DNA from: Epiperipatus broadwayi | Lineage: Eukaryota > Onychophora > Udeonychophora > Euonychophora > Peripatidae | Direction: 5' to 3' | Assembly (NCBI GenBank): GCA_028023455.1 | Contig: JAQFVV010007266.1 | Coordinates: 53,870-117,869 of the forward strand | DNA length: 64,000 nt | Shown: positions 1-10,849 of the stretch, piece by piece | Layout: every line of letters begins with the position of its first letter | How positions within the stretch are numbered: the stretch's first letter is position 1 | Translations under genes and position numbers: made by a program | Notes under the pieces: model-generated | Seen by the model: only the letters and a program-made list of their open reading frames with translations | What the model was told of the DNA's origin: nothing | Databases searched by the model: none

Positions 1-144
1 ACTGAGTCATCCTGCCAAAGACAACAGTCATACCAAAATAGCAGACAAATTAAGAAAATCTACAATCAGTATAACATCAGAACAGCTTTCTAAAGCCATA
101 CCACACTATGAGGAATTCTAACATCCACAAAGCATAAACTTGAA

Positions 145-592
145 TGGCTGAAATCAAAAAACTACATCTATAAAATACCATGTCATTGTGGAGAACATAT
201 ATTGGTGAGACCAGTTGTTCCATTAAAAAGTGCTTGAAAGAATGCAAACTGATGATTAGAAGGGAGAAAACAGATGTGTCTAACCATAGCAGACCTATCA
301 ATGAACATATGTTCAATTGAGAAATACAAAAATATTAGATAGATAAGAAAAGGTACAAAGAAAAAAATTTAAAGAAACTGCTCACATGACAATGGTAAAC
401 AATCCCATAACTCAACCTAGCATGATTATACATAATGTATGGAAAACGATAATCAACTTTGCTCTTAATAAAAAGTGGAGAAATCAGGAGGAACCTCAGA
501 GAGAAGTGTATGAAATTTCTACTGTTGTTGCCTTTGGGAGGATGGTCCATTGGTTAGACTGTTACCTTAAAATTCAATATTCAATAATCTAA
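145..592 (+). pseudogene. Degenerate Penelope-like element GIY-YIG endonuclease (PLE-A)
   Basis: Remnant of the C-terminal GIY-YIG nuclease of a Penelope-like retroelement, which in intact elements nicks target DNA to prime reverse transcription. Read across frames it gives YIYKIPCHCGEH, then after a frameshift near 198 YIGETSCSIKKCLKE, then NHSRPINEHMFN. This matches the usual layout: GIY-like strand, Cys pair between GIY and YIG, YIG motif, downstream His. A TGA at 318-320 stands where the family usually has Trp before E-I-Q-K. A second recoverable piece, 386-592, reads MTMVNNPITQPSM...IIHNVWKTII, like the end of PLE endonucleases. The frameshift plus at least two nonsense changes mean it is dead. 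Unlike the other three PLE loci here, I see no inverted partner, though the window begins just upstream and could hide one. Family assignment is fairly safe; the subfamily is not determined. Confidence 0.72.
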
Positions 593-600
593 GGGTCCAT

Positions 601-720
601 GTTCTATTCCTATACTAGTACTGTCACTGGTCAGGCCAGCAACACCTGATGAAGAGGGGAGAATAATATTGGAAATATAATATATCTTGAAACATTGTGC
701 ATATACTAACCTATGTGCTA
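601..720 (+). other. PLE-A 3' tail with hammerhead-like core
   Basis: Downstream of the endonuclease remnant lies CTGATGA (646-652), followed about 36 bases later by GAAAC (689-693). This spacing of CTGANGA and GAAA resembles the hammerhead ribozyme cores reported for Penelope-like elements. A short CTGG...CCAG hairpin precedes it near 626-640. I could not build a convincing full three-stem fold, so this is a decayed tail motif rather than a ribozyme call. Confidence 0.35.
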
Positions 721-2030
721 TTACTAACAGTTGAATTTATTTGGAATATTTAAATCAAATTAAATTTTTAAAGACATTCAATACTTAGGTTAGATGATGG
801 AAATAGTCTAATATATAAATACAATTAAAATATTATCATCACAATCCTTCAGGAAAATACAGTCATCATAACTCTTATTACTTATGTTTTAATTCAGTCT
901 TCTGGTTGAATTATTAAAGTGATTATATAGAGAAATAATTATGTTTGTTTTATTTTTATTTTATCATTAATAAGTTAAAGATATATGTTGATAGTAATAA
1001 GAAGATATTGAAAATTTTATATTTGACTGAGAAAATTAACAGCTTTCATAGTCATCATTGAAATAACTGAAAAACTGGAGCTGGTTTAGACAGATTGCTA
1101 AAAAAAAATTATAATAGATGAACAGATGACATCATTAGGTAGTTTCCATGGATATTGTAAAAGATTTACAAAAGACAACATGTAAGATGGATGGGTAAAG
1201 TAAGAAAGTTTGTAAATATGATATGTAAAAGAATGACTATGGATAGGAAAATCTGGATTAACTTGGAGAGAGCGCTTCTGGGTATTGATAATGATTGAAA
1301 TATATATTAAATGCTTAATATTTATATAGACAGTATCATGATAAACATGTAAATTAGATCATATACATATATATAAAGTGATTTGCATATTACAATGATA
1401 TTTTATCTAGTCACTCAACCAATTGAAATTAATGGTGTTTGTAAGCTTTGGAATGATCTGCAGAAGCTTATTGGTATAATTATGGATAATTATTTTAGAG
1501 TCATGTCAAAGTTGATAAAATTTTATTACATGCGAATTTAATTGGCTGGTATAATTTAAGCATTAGTTAAGAAATAATATATATATAATCTGCCTTTATA
1601 TCTTCTAAATCAACATATATATATATATTGTAAGCTAATATTTATCATCGTAATTAATTCATATAGACAAAAAACGGTAAAAAATTTGTTTTTGTCTAGT
1701 TAAACAAAGAAGTAAATCCACCATTATTATAGGGCAGATAGCAAATAATATGCTCAATAATAAAATTTAAAAGCATCTGATAATAGTGTCTAAAAGAATA
1801 TAATTTTTTTTAGAAATTATTTAAAGATGTCTTCTGAGCAGATTTTATTGATTGATTGATAAATGTATAAAATACATGCATCTGTATTATTATTTTGTTT
1901 GAAAAGTGCAGAGAAATTATTTTTTATGTACACCCAAAAAACAAACATACACATAAAAGTCATGTTATAAAAAAATATATAAAATAGGATATATTAAATC
2001 AAACATAAATAAAAAGAAAGAATTTCAATC
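721..2030. other. AT-rich stretch, nothing recognised
   Basis: No reading frame of note and no inverted repeat longer than short AT runs. Small (AT)n tracts occur near 1363-1374 and 1613-1628. Confidence 0.6.
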
Positions 2031-2946
2031 CTTTAATGCAGTGGTCTTCAATCTTTTCACACCTGCGGACTGATAAAAGTAAGGATAAGATTTTGCGGAC
2101 CAGCAGAAGTTTACAGATAAATTTTTATTGGGGGGGGGGGGGGGGGTTTGAGAAATATGTTGTCAACACTGAGACAAAAGATAGACACCAAAGTTATTTT
2201 TTGTTTGTTTTTATTTTTTAAAAAAGGTAACAGAAATTGGTTTTAAAAATAAAAGTTTTAGTATTTTAACGGTATACAAATAAAGCCTAAAAAAAATATT
2301 GCCTTATAGGCCAAAAAAAAAGTGGGCGTATTTTTAAACAAAAAAAAAAAAAGAAAACGAAACTTGAAAAAGTCAAAAGTTTTGATCTTACTATATTTTG
2401 GGGTGGTGGGGTGTATTGAGAAATACTTTGCAAAAGTTAGAAACAGAACTTATTTTTTGGTTTTTATTTTTAAAAAAAGGTAATAAAAATTGATTTCCAA
2501 AATAAAAAGTTAAAGCCAAAAAAAAAAAAAGCCTTATAGCCAAAAAAAAACACTAAAATGAAATATTAAAAGAAAGATTAGAAAAAATTTAAGAGATCAA
2601 AAAAAGTCATGTTACATTTTATTGTTTTAACAATGCTGACAAGTAGCCATGATTGGCTATCAAAAGTCAACTGGAGTTTGTGTAATAAAAAACTTTCTAC
2701 CCCCCCCCATAAACATCTGTGATAAATAGAAAGACAAATTAATTTATGTATGATTGATTAGATTTTGTGGTATTTTTATTCTGTTTCTTTTTTTTAATAA
2801 ATGTGATGAAAAAATAAATAAAAATTGTTCATATTAATTAAAAGTTTAAAATCTTATTATTTTGTTATTATAAGCTTTTTTGCAGTCTAGCTGCGGACCA
2901 ACAGACAACTTCTGCGGCCCAGTGGTTGAAGACCACTGCTTTAACG
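2031..2946. mobile_element. Non-autonomous hAT-type transposon with 8-bp target duplication
   Basis: The element spans 2039-2938 (900 bp). Its ends are inverted: the left begins CAGTGGTCTTCAATC and the right end, read inward on the minus strand, begins CAGTGGTCTTCAACC. CAGTGGT-type ends are typical of hAT transposons. The flanks are CTTTAATG (2031-2038) and CTTTAACG (2939-2946), an 8-bp target duplication with one mismatch, the hAT signature length. Subterminal GCGGAC/CTGCGG motifs recur near both ends, as expected of transposase-binding repeats. No transposase reading frame is present, so it would need an autonomous partner. Inside, a G-rich tract followed by a T/A-rich block occurs twice (about 2130-2300 and 2400-2550), an internal tandem duplication. 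The one mismatch in the target duplication suggests the insertion is not recent. Confidence 0.87.
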
Positions 2947-2978
2947 TATATGTAATAATTTTATAATAGCTCAACAGT

Positions 2979-3120
2979 GATGTGTCGACTACTGAGGATA
3001 CTCTCAAACCCAAACAAAAGATAGAAACTTTTTCAAAGATAGGAACAGTTACTCCTATCTGTAAAAAAATGTTTATATTGTGTTTGGATTTGAGATTATC
3101 CTCAGTACTCAACACGACAT
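2979..3120. mobile_element. Small fold-back MITE
   Basis: The left end (about 2981-3016, containing ACTGAGGATACTCTCAAACC) pairs with the right end (about 3078-3120, containing its complement with a few mismatches). Inside, AGATAGGA and TCCTATCT form a second, nested hairpin. About 140 bp, non-coding. I see no clear target duplication, so the superfamily is unknown. It starts about 35 bp beyond the hAT element. Confidence 0.6.
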
Positions 3121-6100
3121 GTGCATTTGTTAAAAGGTGGACATTTTTTCCTCTTTAATTACTTATGATCTCTGCGCTTAGTAAATAAAATTGCATATTA
3201 AATCAAACATATTAAAACATAAGATTTAAAATAGTTTTACAATAATTATATTATGTCAGTTATAATTGAGATTACATTTAGTCACCATCTCATTTAAAAT
3301 ATATGTTGCATGCATGAAGTTTCTGTATGTTTAAAACTTGATCAATTTAAAATTCATAAATGCAATACAACTAATAAATTAAGTTATTTTGTTTAGTATT
3401 ACAATTCAAAATGGTATTTATTAAAATTGAATTTATTTAATAAAATATCCGAGAACTTTAAAGAGACATTATAAATTATTTAGTTGCTAAAAATAAATGA
3501 TTATAGAAATTTTTTTAAAAATAATAATTCAAATTAAGATATAATATTATTGATTTGGGGGTTTTTTTCCGTTAATTCAATGTCAAGAAATTACGGACTC
3601 AAAATAGACCCAGACAGTTTATAATTGACTGCTATATTATATCACCCTAGCAATGGACAGTTTTTCCCCAGAAAAACTTAAAAAAGATGTAAGGAGTTGT
3701 AGTGATTAATGAAGATACTAGCTGGATAAAGGCTATAAATATGACTTCTTGACAAAATTGAATCAGACTTTGTAAAAGTATAGTGCATTCAAGATCTGTT
3801 CAAATTAAATTTTAAAATAGCCATTTTTATATCATCTTCTATAGAATGATCAAGTAGATAAATGCACTCTGGAAATTTTGCCTAGCTGGCAAAATGGATC
3901 TTCTCAAATGAAAATGGATAAACAACAACAAAGATTATCACTAAATACTATTTTAAAGACAATCTAATTTATTGTCTTCAATTATTAATGGAATTTTGAA
4001 AAATTACTTACAGGATGCTCATTATAACATCAGTCAAATTATTTGTCTTCTTTCCAAATAATTTTTGAAATAACTTGTTTTGATTCTATATGGATTAACT
4101 TGCTATAGATTACAGAAAGTTTAAATTTTATACAAAATGAAACTAAATTCACATATAATTTTACAGCCTTGGAGAAAATTCTTAACTCTTAATGAAAATC
4201 AATGAAATTAATTCAGTCTATGGATTATTATTATTTGCTAGGTCTTATAAATCATTAAAATGGGCTGAACTATTTAGAAAAATACATAGTGTTTAAACAA
4301 AAGGATTAATAATCTACTCCCTTTAAAACGTGATAAATGCCAACCATAAGGATATTAGTCTATGAGTGTTTCTCTAATGAAATAAACTGCTCTCTTTATA
4401 TAAAACTACAATAAAAAAGTTATTTTATAAATAATGGATTTGTGATTATAAATGCAATTTATAAAAATATGATAATCATCATAAATTAATTAGCAGATAT
4501 TCTAAAATTAATTAATGTGTTGACTACAACATCCGGATTAAGATTATTAAATATGTTTTATTAAATTTCTTAAAGTTATTATCTTAAGAGTTACTATGGA
4601 TTTAAATCTATGAAATGAATTACCTTGTGTTTCTTATTTAATGTTAGTGCTTATATTAAAGTATTACCATTAAATTATAAAATTATAATATTGTGCAAAA
4701 TGTAAATATTTCCACAAGATAATTATTTAGTTTATAATTATTATTGGTGTAATAATAAATAAATAATAAAATTTCCAAAATAAGACTGAGATATGAAGGT
4801 ATTAGGTATGAATGTAATATATGTGATTTACATTTTATATTGGAATCAGCTTGTATGTTATTAAACTAACTTATAAACTTCAGTAAACCCATCCATGTTT
4901 AAATGACTTTATGTTTTATTAGTCCTTGCATTCAATCTCAGATTAATAGGTAGCTAAGTATCCTGAGTAGAAGATTAATCACTAAAAAATATTTTTTGTT
5001 TAGTGCCTATGAAGTGTATAATTTGAAATGCTATACTATGCAATAAAGCAGTCTTATAATACCAGGAAGCTAAATTGTATTTGTTAGTAAAAGTATGCGC
5101 ATAACTAATTATTTACATCTTAAATATAATATAAGAAGAATAACAATATATTCTAGTAAAAGATATAAATATCATAATGAATGAAGCTATGTATTTTGTA
5201 TGTATTTTGTATACCATTAGGAGTACTAAGTAAATAATTTTGTTTACTTCAAAGAATGAAAGAACAAGCTAGCGTTTATAGAATGAGGTTGATAATATGT
5301 TAATTATTGTTGCAAAGATAATTAAATACATTATAAAACATTATTACCATCCTGTAAGAAAGAGTATATTTTGACTTATTACTGTTTAACCTTCTTCAAT
5401 AGGGTGTCACATCTTTGCAACACTTTATAATTACACACATAATTATAACCCAGGATTAGCTTATTCATTAGCAACAAACAATAATATTTATTAAAATTGC
5501 TTTAAAATTTTATTTATTAAATTATGTTTATTATTTGCTTATAATTTTGTTATTTTATTTATGTGGTTGTTATTTATAATAAAGCAATTGTTATATTTAA
5601 ATGCATCTGTTGGTTATTATTAAAAATGTTGTATATATGTTGTTGAAATAAAAGGTCATACTTCCAAGCTATAAAATTACATATTCATTTATTAAATTTA
5701 TATGCACTATTTATTATTACTATTGCTATCTGAAATAATAGTGGTAGGGTAGGTGATGCACAATAAAACTTTCTTTTACATTCAACATACCTAGAATAAC
5801 TTATTAAACTTTAAATCTGTGCATCTTTTCAAATGAATAATGAAGATTGATTTAGTTAATAACTCTGAGAATTAATTAATTAAATATCATACTTAACTTA
5901 AAGATGAGAGAGAGAGAGAGAGAGAGAGTGAGTTTGCTAGCCTTACTTAAAAGTATATATTAATTTGTATCCAAGTAGTTTTTTACACAAAACATATAAT
6001 ATATTATATATATTTAAGAATACAGTAAGATTATTATCATACATCTATAAGAATACACTGAGAAAATTTTATTGTTTTTTAAATTTTAATGTATTATTAA

Positions 6101-6825
6101 ATTCTGTAATAATTATTATTTATTTTATACGGAAAATAAATATGCATTCATTTTAGTTTATCTTTCATAATTGCACAACCAATATTAAAAGCACTGCACA
6201 CAAAATGCACTCATCTCAACTGGTCACCTTTGGTCCAACTGGTTGCAACTTGAACTTTGAGTTACAAGATAATAAACAATAAATTATTCATTTCAATAAA
6301 AAAGTTGTTTTTGTCTTTTTTAAGCAAAGTAATATGCAAATTTGGTTTTAAAAAAAAAACTAAAATGATATTCTAGAATAAACTAAATTTTTATATAAAA
6401 ATCAATATGTTCTCTTGAGCAGAAGGGAATATTATATTATTCAAATTCCAGCACCATCACTGTTTTGTAAATATATAGAAAGGATATTATTAACAGTTAG
6501 TGAGATCCAATCTGGAACACTTTTAAAAGATATTTTGAATAACTCTGGCTGAAAAGAAAAATAGGCTTATTTAAATGACAACTAAAAATCGCAAACCTAT
6601 ATTATCATCCTAAATGAACTTTTAATATTGGTCAGAAAGAAGACAATGTCAATTATTTTGTTTTAGATAAGTTTTATATTTAAAGAGTGAGTTGTACTTT
6701 ATTTAATCTGGATTTGTAAATAATGTTTATTATCCAGTTATTATTTTAAATAAAAGTGTTAGTTTTAAAAAAAAAATGTTGTTGTAATAACTTTTCTTTA
6801 CTTGTTTAAATTATTTTTAAAAACA
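3121..6825. other. Long AT-rich region without recognised genes
   Basis: I see no coding region or transposon ends here. A (GA)n microsatellite lies at about 5905-5929. Short ORFs of about 60 codons are dominated by Lys, Asn, Ile, Tyr and Phe, as expected from base composition alone. Confidence 0.6.
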
Positions 6826-6856
6826 ATAATAATAATAATAATAATAATAATTATTA
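6826..6856. repeat. (AAT)n microsatellite flanking PLE-B
   Basis: An AAT run immediately left of the PLE-B palindrome. A much longer ATT run sits at its right edge, so the flanks are themselves mirror-related apart from about 40 bp at 6858-6896 that has no counterpart on the right. Confidence 0.9.
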
Positions 6857-6950
6857 CCAAAATCACACTTTTCTTTATGTTTGCCGTAATATCATATAAA
6901 TATAATTTATCCAAACTTCAAACACTTTTAGCAAACTTTATTTGTACATA

Positions 6951-6990
6951 CACCTACGTTTCGACTGACCTGCAGTCTTCTTCAGAGCTA
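6951..6990 (-). ncRNA. Hammerhead-like motif of the minus-strand PLE-B copy
   Basis: Mirror image of the motif at 10471-10500. On the minus strand, CTGAAGA (6985 down to 6979), then the hairpin GACTG-CAGGT-CAGTC, then GAAAC. It fits the CUGANGA...GAAA hammerhead core with one extra A before stem II. I could not close stem I convincingly, so catalysis is unproven. Confidence 0.45.
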
Positions 6991-7909
6991 TGATATAATG
7001 AACAAAATAAAAAAACAACTATATAATAACACCATAAAAAAATTTTTAAACAATAAAATATATATATATTAAAAACCTGAAATAAATAATCAAACCCAAA
7101 TAAAACAATTAATATAAAATAAAATGTACTACATAAATGAAAAATAAATATAAATTATACATGTGTATTCTTAACTTTATACATATATACATTCAAGGAC
7201 AACTATTAATCTAAATATTATCTATTTTATTATTATTAACAATCTACTAATTATCTGTATTCTTCATAAACTTAAACTTTATGACTAGTAACTAAAATTC
7301 TTTTAATTTTAAATCATATTTATTATTTTCTTACTCATTCTTCTTTTAAAATTAATATTTTATATTTATTATTGCTGAATATTTAAAACCTATAAACTTT
7401 ATAATTTTTACACTTACTAAGGCTATTCTGATCTTCAAAATAAAATAATGAAAAATCGTTTTTTTTTTTCAAAAAATTATCTTATACCCTAGCTCCCTCT
7501 ATTACATATTATTTAAACTAAATATATATCCCCTACAACTCTTTATTTATATATATATATATTTTACACTTTAACTTTTATTATATAATACTCATAAATT
7601 TATATTATACTTCTTTATATGTTTTTATATATATAAACCCTACAACTTTATTTACATATATATTTTTTTATTTTATATATTTTAACTTTTATTATTATTT
7701 TTATATAATTCTTATAAAAAAAATTTTTATACTGTTTTATATGTAAATATTATGCTAAGTTTATTAATTAATTTATTTATTATTATTTAATATCTGTAAA
7801 TATACCCAAATTTATATTCGTATTTAACCTAACCATTTTTTATCATCCCCAACTTATTTATTAACAATTATCTCTTTACATATTTACCTCTATATATCTT
7901 ATTTAATAA

Positions 7910-8673
7910 CTAAACCAATCTCATCCTAATCCCAGAATCTCTATTAAATTCTGGTTTTATCTTTCTTATTAATATAGCTTCTTTTATTTTCCTTTCTTTA
8001 ATACTTTTTGTATATAACTTCATTTTTATTGAACTTTGTGTAAATTTGTGTCCTGTTTCTTTTGTATGTATATATATTGGTGATTTATTATCTGCCATAT
8101 GTTGTTTTAGTCTTGTTTTTATAGAATTTTTTGTTTCTCCCACATATTTGTTATCAATCCCACTATCTAGACATTGTTTGCATTTTATCACATATACTCC
8201 ATTAATTATTTCTTTATTATCTTTATTATATCCTATGTATTTGTTATCTATCAAATTTAATAGGTTTTCTCTTTTTTATTAACTATTTTTGTATTAATTA
8301 TTCTTTTGTATCTTTTATTAATCTTCTTTATAATTTTGTTAAATTTATTCACTATGATATTATTATTTGTTTTTATTCCTATATATCTATCTTCACCTTT
8401 CTTTTTTCCTTCACTCTTTTCATTTTTATTTATCTTATATTCTATTTTTCCAATACTTCTTTTAATTATATATACAGGGAAACCATTCATTTTTAATTCA
8501 TTGATTATTAAATCTTTTTGTATATTATAATCTTCTTTCCTTGAACAATACATTGCAGCTCTGTATATTCTTGAATATATACAACTAATTTTATATTTCC
8601 TATCAATATTGGAAAACCAATTTGTTATTTTGTTACCAATATTATTCTTTTTATAAACACTTGTCTCAATACA
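7910..8673 (-). pseudogene. PLE-B minus-strand copy: RT thumb remnant and GIY-YIG endonuclease, frameshifted
   Basis: Same protein as the plus-strand copy at 8622-9539 but broken. One A is missing from a homopolymer near 8270 relative to the sister copy, so the frame splits into a C-terminal 114-residue piece (7910-8254, carrying the GVYVI, CKQC and YVGETK motifs) and an upstream 98-residue piece (8257-8553). The copy is also 5'-truncated further in than its sister, ending at 8673 just after the ETSVYKK segment. Because the sister is otherwise identical, the one-base loss is the only clear disabling change. It could equally be a homopolymer sequencing or assembly error. Confidence 0.85.
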
Positions 8674-9539
8674 AAATAGAAGAGAATATAAAATTTACAG
8701 TTGAGAAGGAAGAGAATAATAAAATTGCATATCTGGATATAATGTTTCAAAAGAAATTGGTAGATAAAAAATGGTGTATTGAGACAAGTGTTTATAAAAA
8801 GAATAATATTGGTAACAAAATAACAAATTGGTTTTCCAATATTGATAGGAAATATAAAATTAGTTGTATATATTCAAGAATATACAGAGCTGCAATGTAT
8901 TGTTCAAGGAAAGAAGATTATAATATACAAAAAGATTTAATAATCAATGAATTAAAAATGAATGGTTTCCCTGTATATATAATTAAAAGAAGTATTGGAA
9001 AAATAGAATATAAGATAAATAAAAATGAAAAGAGTGAAGGAAAAAAGAAAGGTGAAGATAGATATATAGGAATAAAAACAAATAATAATATCATAGTGAA
9101 TAAATTTAACAAAATTATAAAGAAGATTAATAAAAGATACAAAAGAATAATTAATACAAAAATAGTTAATAAAAAAAGAGAAAACCTATTAAATTTGATA
9201 GATAACAAATACATAGGATATAATAAAGATAATAAAGAAATAATTAATGGAGTATATGTGATAAAATGCAAACAATGTCTAGATAGTGGGATTGATAACA
9301 AATATGTGGGAGAAACAAAAAATTCTATAAAAACAAGACTAAAACAACATATGGCAGATAATAAATCACCAATATATATACATACAAAAGAAACAGGACA
9401 CAAATTTACACAAAGTTCAATAAAAATGAAGTTATATACAAAAAGTATTAAAGAAAGGAAAATAAAAGAAGCTATATTAATAAGAAAGATAAAACCAGAA
9501 TTTAATAGAGATTCTGGGATTAGGATGAGATTGGTTTAG
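8622..9539 (+). CDS. PLE-B plus-strand copy: C-terminal RT thumb plus GIY-YIG endonuclease (305 codons)
   Basis: Residues about 20-60 (IKFTVEKEENNKIAYLDIMF ... ETSVYKKN) match the thumb after the RT catalytic core of Penelope-like elements. Residues about 210-300 are the GIY-YIG endonuclease: GVYVI at 210-214, the CKQC metal-binding pair at 216-219, YVGETK at 228-233, catalytic-type Arg at 239, His at 243, 254 and 260, Glu at 283, and the C-terminal KPEFNRDSG. Lys-rich sequence links the two. The RT fingers and palm with the catalytic YxDD are absent, so the element is 5'-truncated and cannot transpose alone, although the endonuclease itself looks intact. The ATG is accidental: residues 1-17 (8622-8672) are antisense of the inverted partner copy, so the frame is a chimera created by the palindrome junction. 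Family assignment is confident; expression is unknown. Confidence 0.85.
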   Translation: MLFCYQYYSFYKHLSQYKIEENIKFTVEKEENNKIAYLDIMFQKKLVDKKWCIETSVYKKNNIGNKITNWFSNIDRKYKISCIYSRIYRAAMYCSRKEDYNIQKDLIINELKMNGFPVYIIKRSIGKIEYKINKNEKSEGKKKGEDRYIGIKTNNNIIVNKFNKIIKKINKRYKRIINTKIVNKKRENLLNLIDNKYIGYNKDNKEIINGVYVIKCKQCLDSGIDNKYVGETKNSIKTRLKQHMADNKSPIYIHTKETGHKFTQSSIKMKLYTKSIKERKIKEAILIRKIKPEFNRDSGIRMRLV

Positions 9540-10561
9540 TTATTAAATAAGATATATAGAGGTAAATATGTAAAGAGATAATTGTTAATAAATAAGTTGG
9601 GGATGATAAAAAATGGTTAGGTTAAATACGAATATAAATTTGGGTATATTTACAGATATTAAATAATAATAAATAAATTAATTAATAAACTTAGCATAAT
9701 ATTTACATATAAAACAGTATAAAAAATTTTTTTTATAAGAATTATATAAAAATAATAATAAAAGTTAAAATATATAAAATAAAAAAATATATATGTAAAT
9801 AAAGTTGTAGGGTTTATATATATAAAAACATATAAAGAAGTATAATATAAATTTATGAGTATTATATAATAAAAGTTAAAGTGTAAAATATATATATATA
9901 TAAATAAAGAGTTGTAGGGGATATATATTTAGTTTAAATAATATGTAATAGAGGGAGCTAGGGTATAAGATAATTTTTTGAAAAAAAAAAAAAACGATTT
10001 TTCATTATTTTATTTTGAAGATCAGAATAGCCTTAGTAAGTGTAAAAATTATAAAGTTTATAGGTTTTAAATATTCAGCAATAATAAATATAAAATATTA
10101 ATTTTAAAAGAAGAATGAGTAAGAAAATAATAAATATGATTTAAAATTAAAAGAATTTTAGTTACTAGTCATAAAGTTTAAGTTTATGAAGAATACAGAT
10201 AATTAGTAGATTGTTAATAATAATAAAATAGATAATATTTAGATTAATAGTTGTCCTTGAATGTATATATGTATAAAGTTAAGAATACACATGTATAATT
10301 TATATTTATTTTTCATTTATGTAGTACATTTTATTTTATATTAATTGTTTTATTTGGGTTTGATTATTTATTTCAGGTTTTTAATATATATATATATATT
10401 TTTATTGTTTAAAAAAAATTTTATGGTGTTATTATATAGTTGTTTTTTTATTTTGTTCATTATATCATAGCTCTGAAGAAGACTGCAGGTCAGTCGAAAC
10501 GTAGGTGTATGTACAAATAAAGTTTGCTAAAAGTGTTTGAAGTTTGGATAAATTATATTTA
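9540..10561 (+). other. PLE-B 3' untranslated region and tail
   Basis: About 1 kb of very AT-rich sequence between the endonuclease stop codon and the element end, mirrored at 6897-7909. It ends with the hammerhead-like motif and a tail reading ACAAATAAAGTTTGC, then a short AT-rich end against (ATT)n. Confidence 0.75.
10471..10505 (+). ncRNA. Hammerhead-like motif of the plus-strand PLE-B copy
   Basis: CTGAAGA (10473-10479), one extra A, a perfect 5-bp hairpin GACTG (10481-10485) / CAGTC (10491-10495) with loop CAGGT, then GAAAC (10496-10500). CUGANGA-stem II-GAAA is the hammerhead core, and such ribozymes are described for Penelope-like elements. The mirrored copy at 6951-6990 is identical. 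The extra A and the lack of a good stem I leave activity doubtful. Confidence 0.5.
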
Positions 10562-10567
10562 ATAATA

Positions 10568-10615
<48 letters not shown>
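10562..10615. repeat. (ATT)n microsatellite at the right edge of PLE-B
   Basis: About 16 ATT units beginning directly where the right PLE arm ends; a likely insertion target, or a repeat seeded by the element's AT-rich tail. Confidence 0.9.
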
Positions 10616-10681
10616 ATATATCACGTATGTATGCTAAGCTTATGAATTTTTTATAAGTTATTAATAAAAGAAAAAAGACAA

Positions 10682-10683
<2 letters not shown>

Positions 10684-10718
<35 letters not shown>

Positions 10719-10797
10719 GTAGTAGTAGTAATAGTAGTAGTAATAGTAACAGTAATACTAATAGTAATAGTAATACTACTACTACTACTACTACTAC

Positions 10798-10843
<46 letters not shown>
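10684..10843. repeat. Compound trinucleotide array AAT / AGT / ACT / AAT
   Basis: About 11 AAT units, then mixed AGT and AAT units, then eight ACT units, then about 15 AAT/TAA units. AGT and ACT are reverse complements, so the middle can fold on itself. The poly-Leu/Val frame on the minus strand is only the translation of this repeat. Confidence 0.92.
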
Positions 10844-10844
<1 letters not shown>

Positions 10845-10849
10845 TAAAT

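Larger units (their letters stand above)
6897..10561. mobile_element. Head-to-head pair of Penelope-like elements forming a 3.7-kb palindrome (PLE-B)
   Basis: The left arm 6897-8673 is the reverse complement of the right arm 8775-10561. They meet around a 101-bp centre (8674-8774) that belongs to the plus-strand copy alone. Each arm holds one 5'-truncated PLE: reverse-transcriptase thumb remnant, GIY-YIG endonuclease, about 1 kb of untranslated 3' sequence and a tail. Both 3' tails point outward and both 5' truncation points face inward. In the parts I compared, the arms differ only by length changes in homopolymer or dinucleotide runs (for example 11 T versus 14 A, and a one-base deletion near 8270), so the pair is very young, maintained by gene conversion, or an assembly fold-back. 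The right arm ends against a long (ATT)n tract. Confidence 0.9.

Noticed and set aside
8046-9403. Leu/Ile/Ser-rich membrane-protein-like frames opposite the PLE-B endonuclease
   Set aside because: They are antisense shadows of the Lys/Asn-rich endonuclease frame and are mirrored exactly in both arms.
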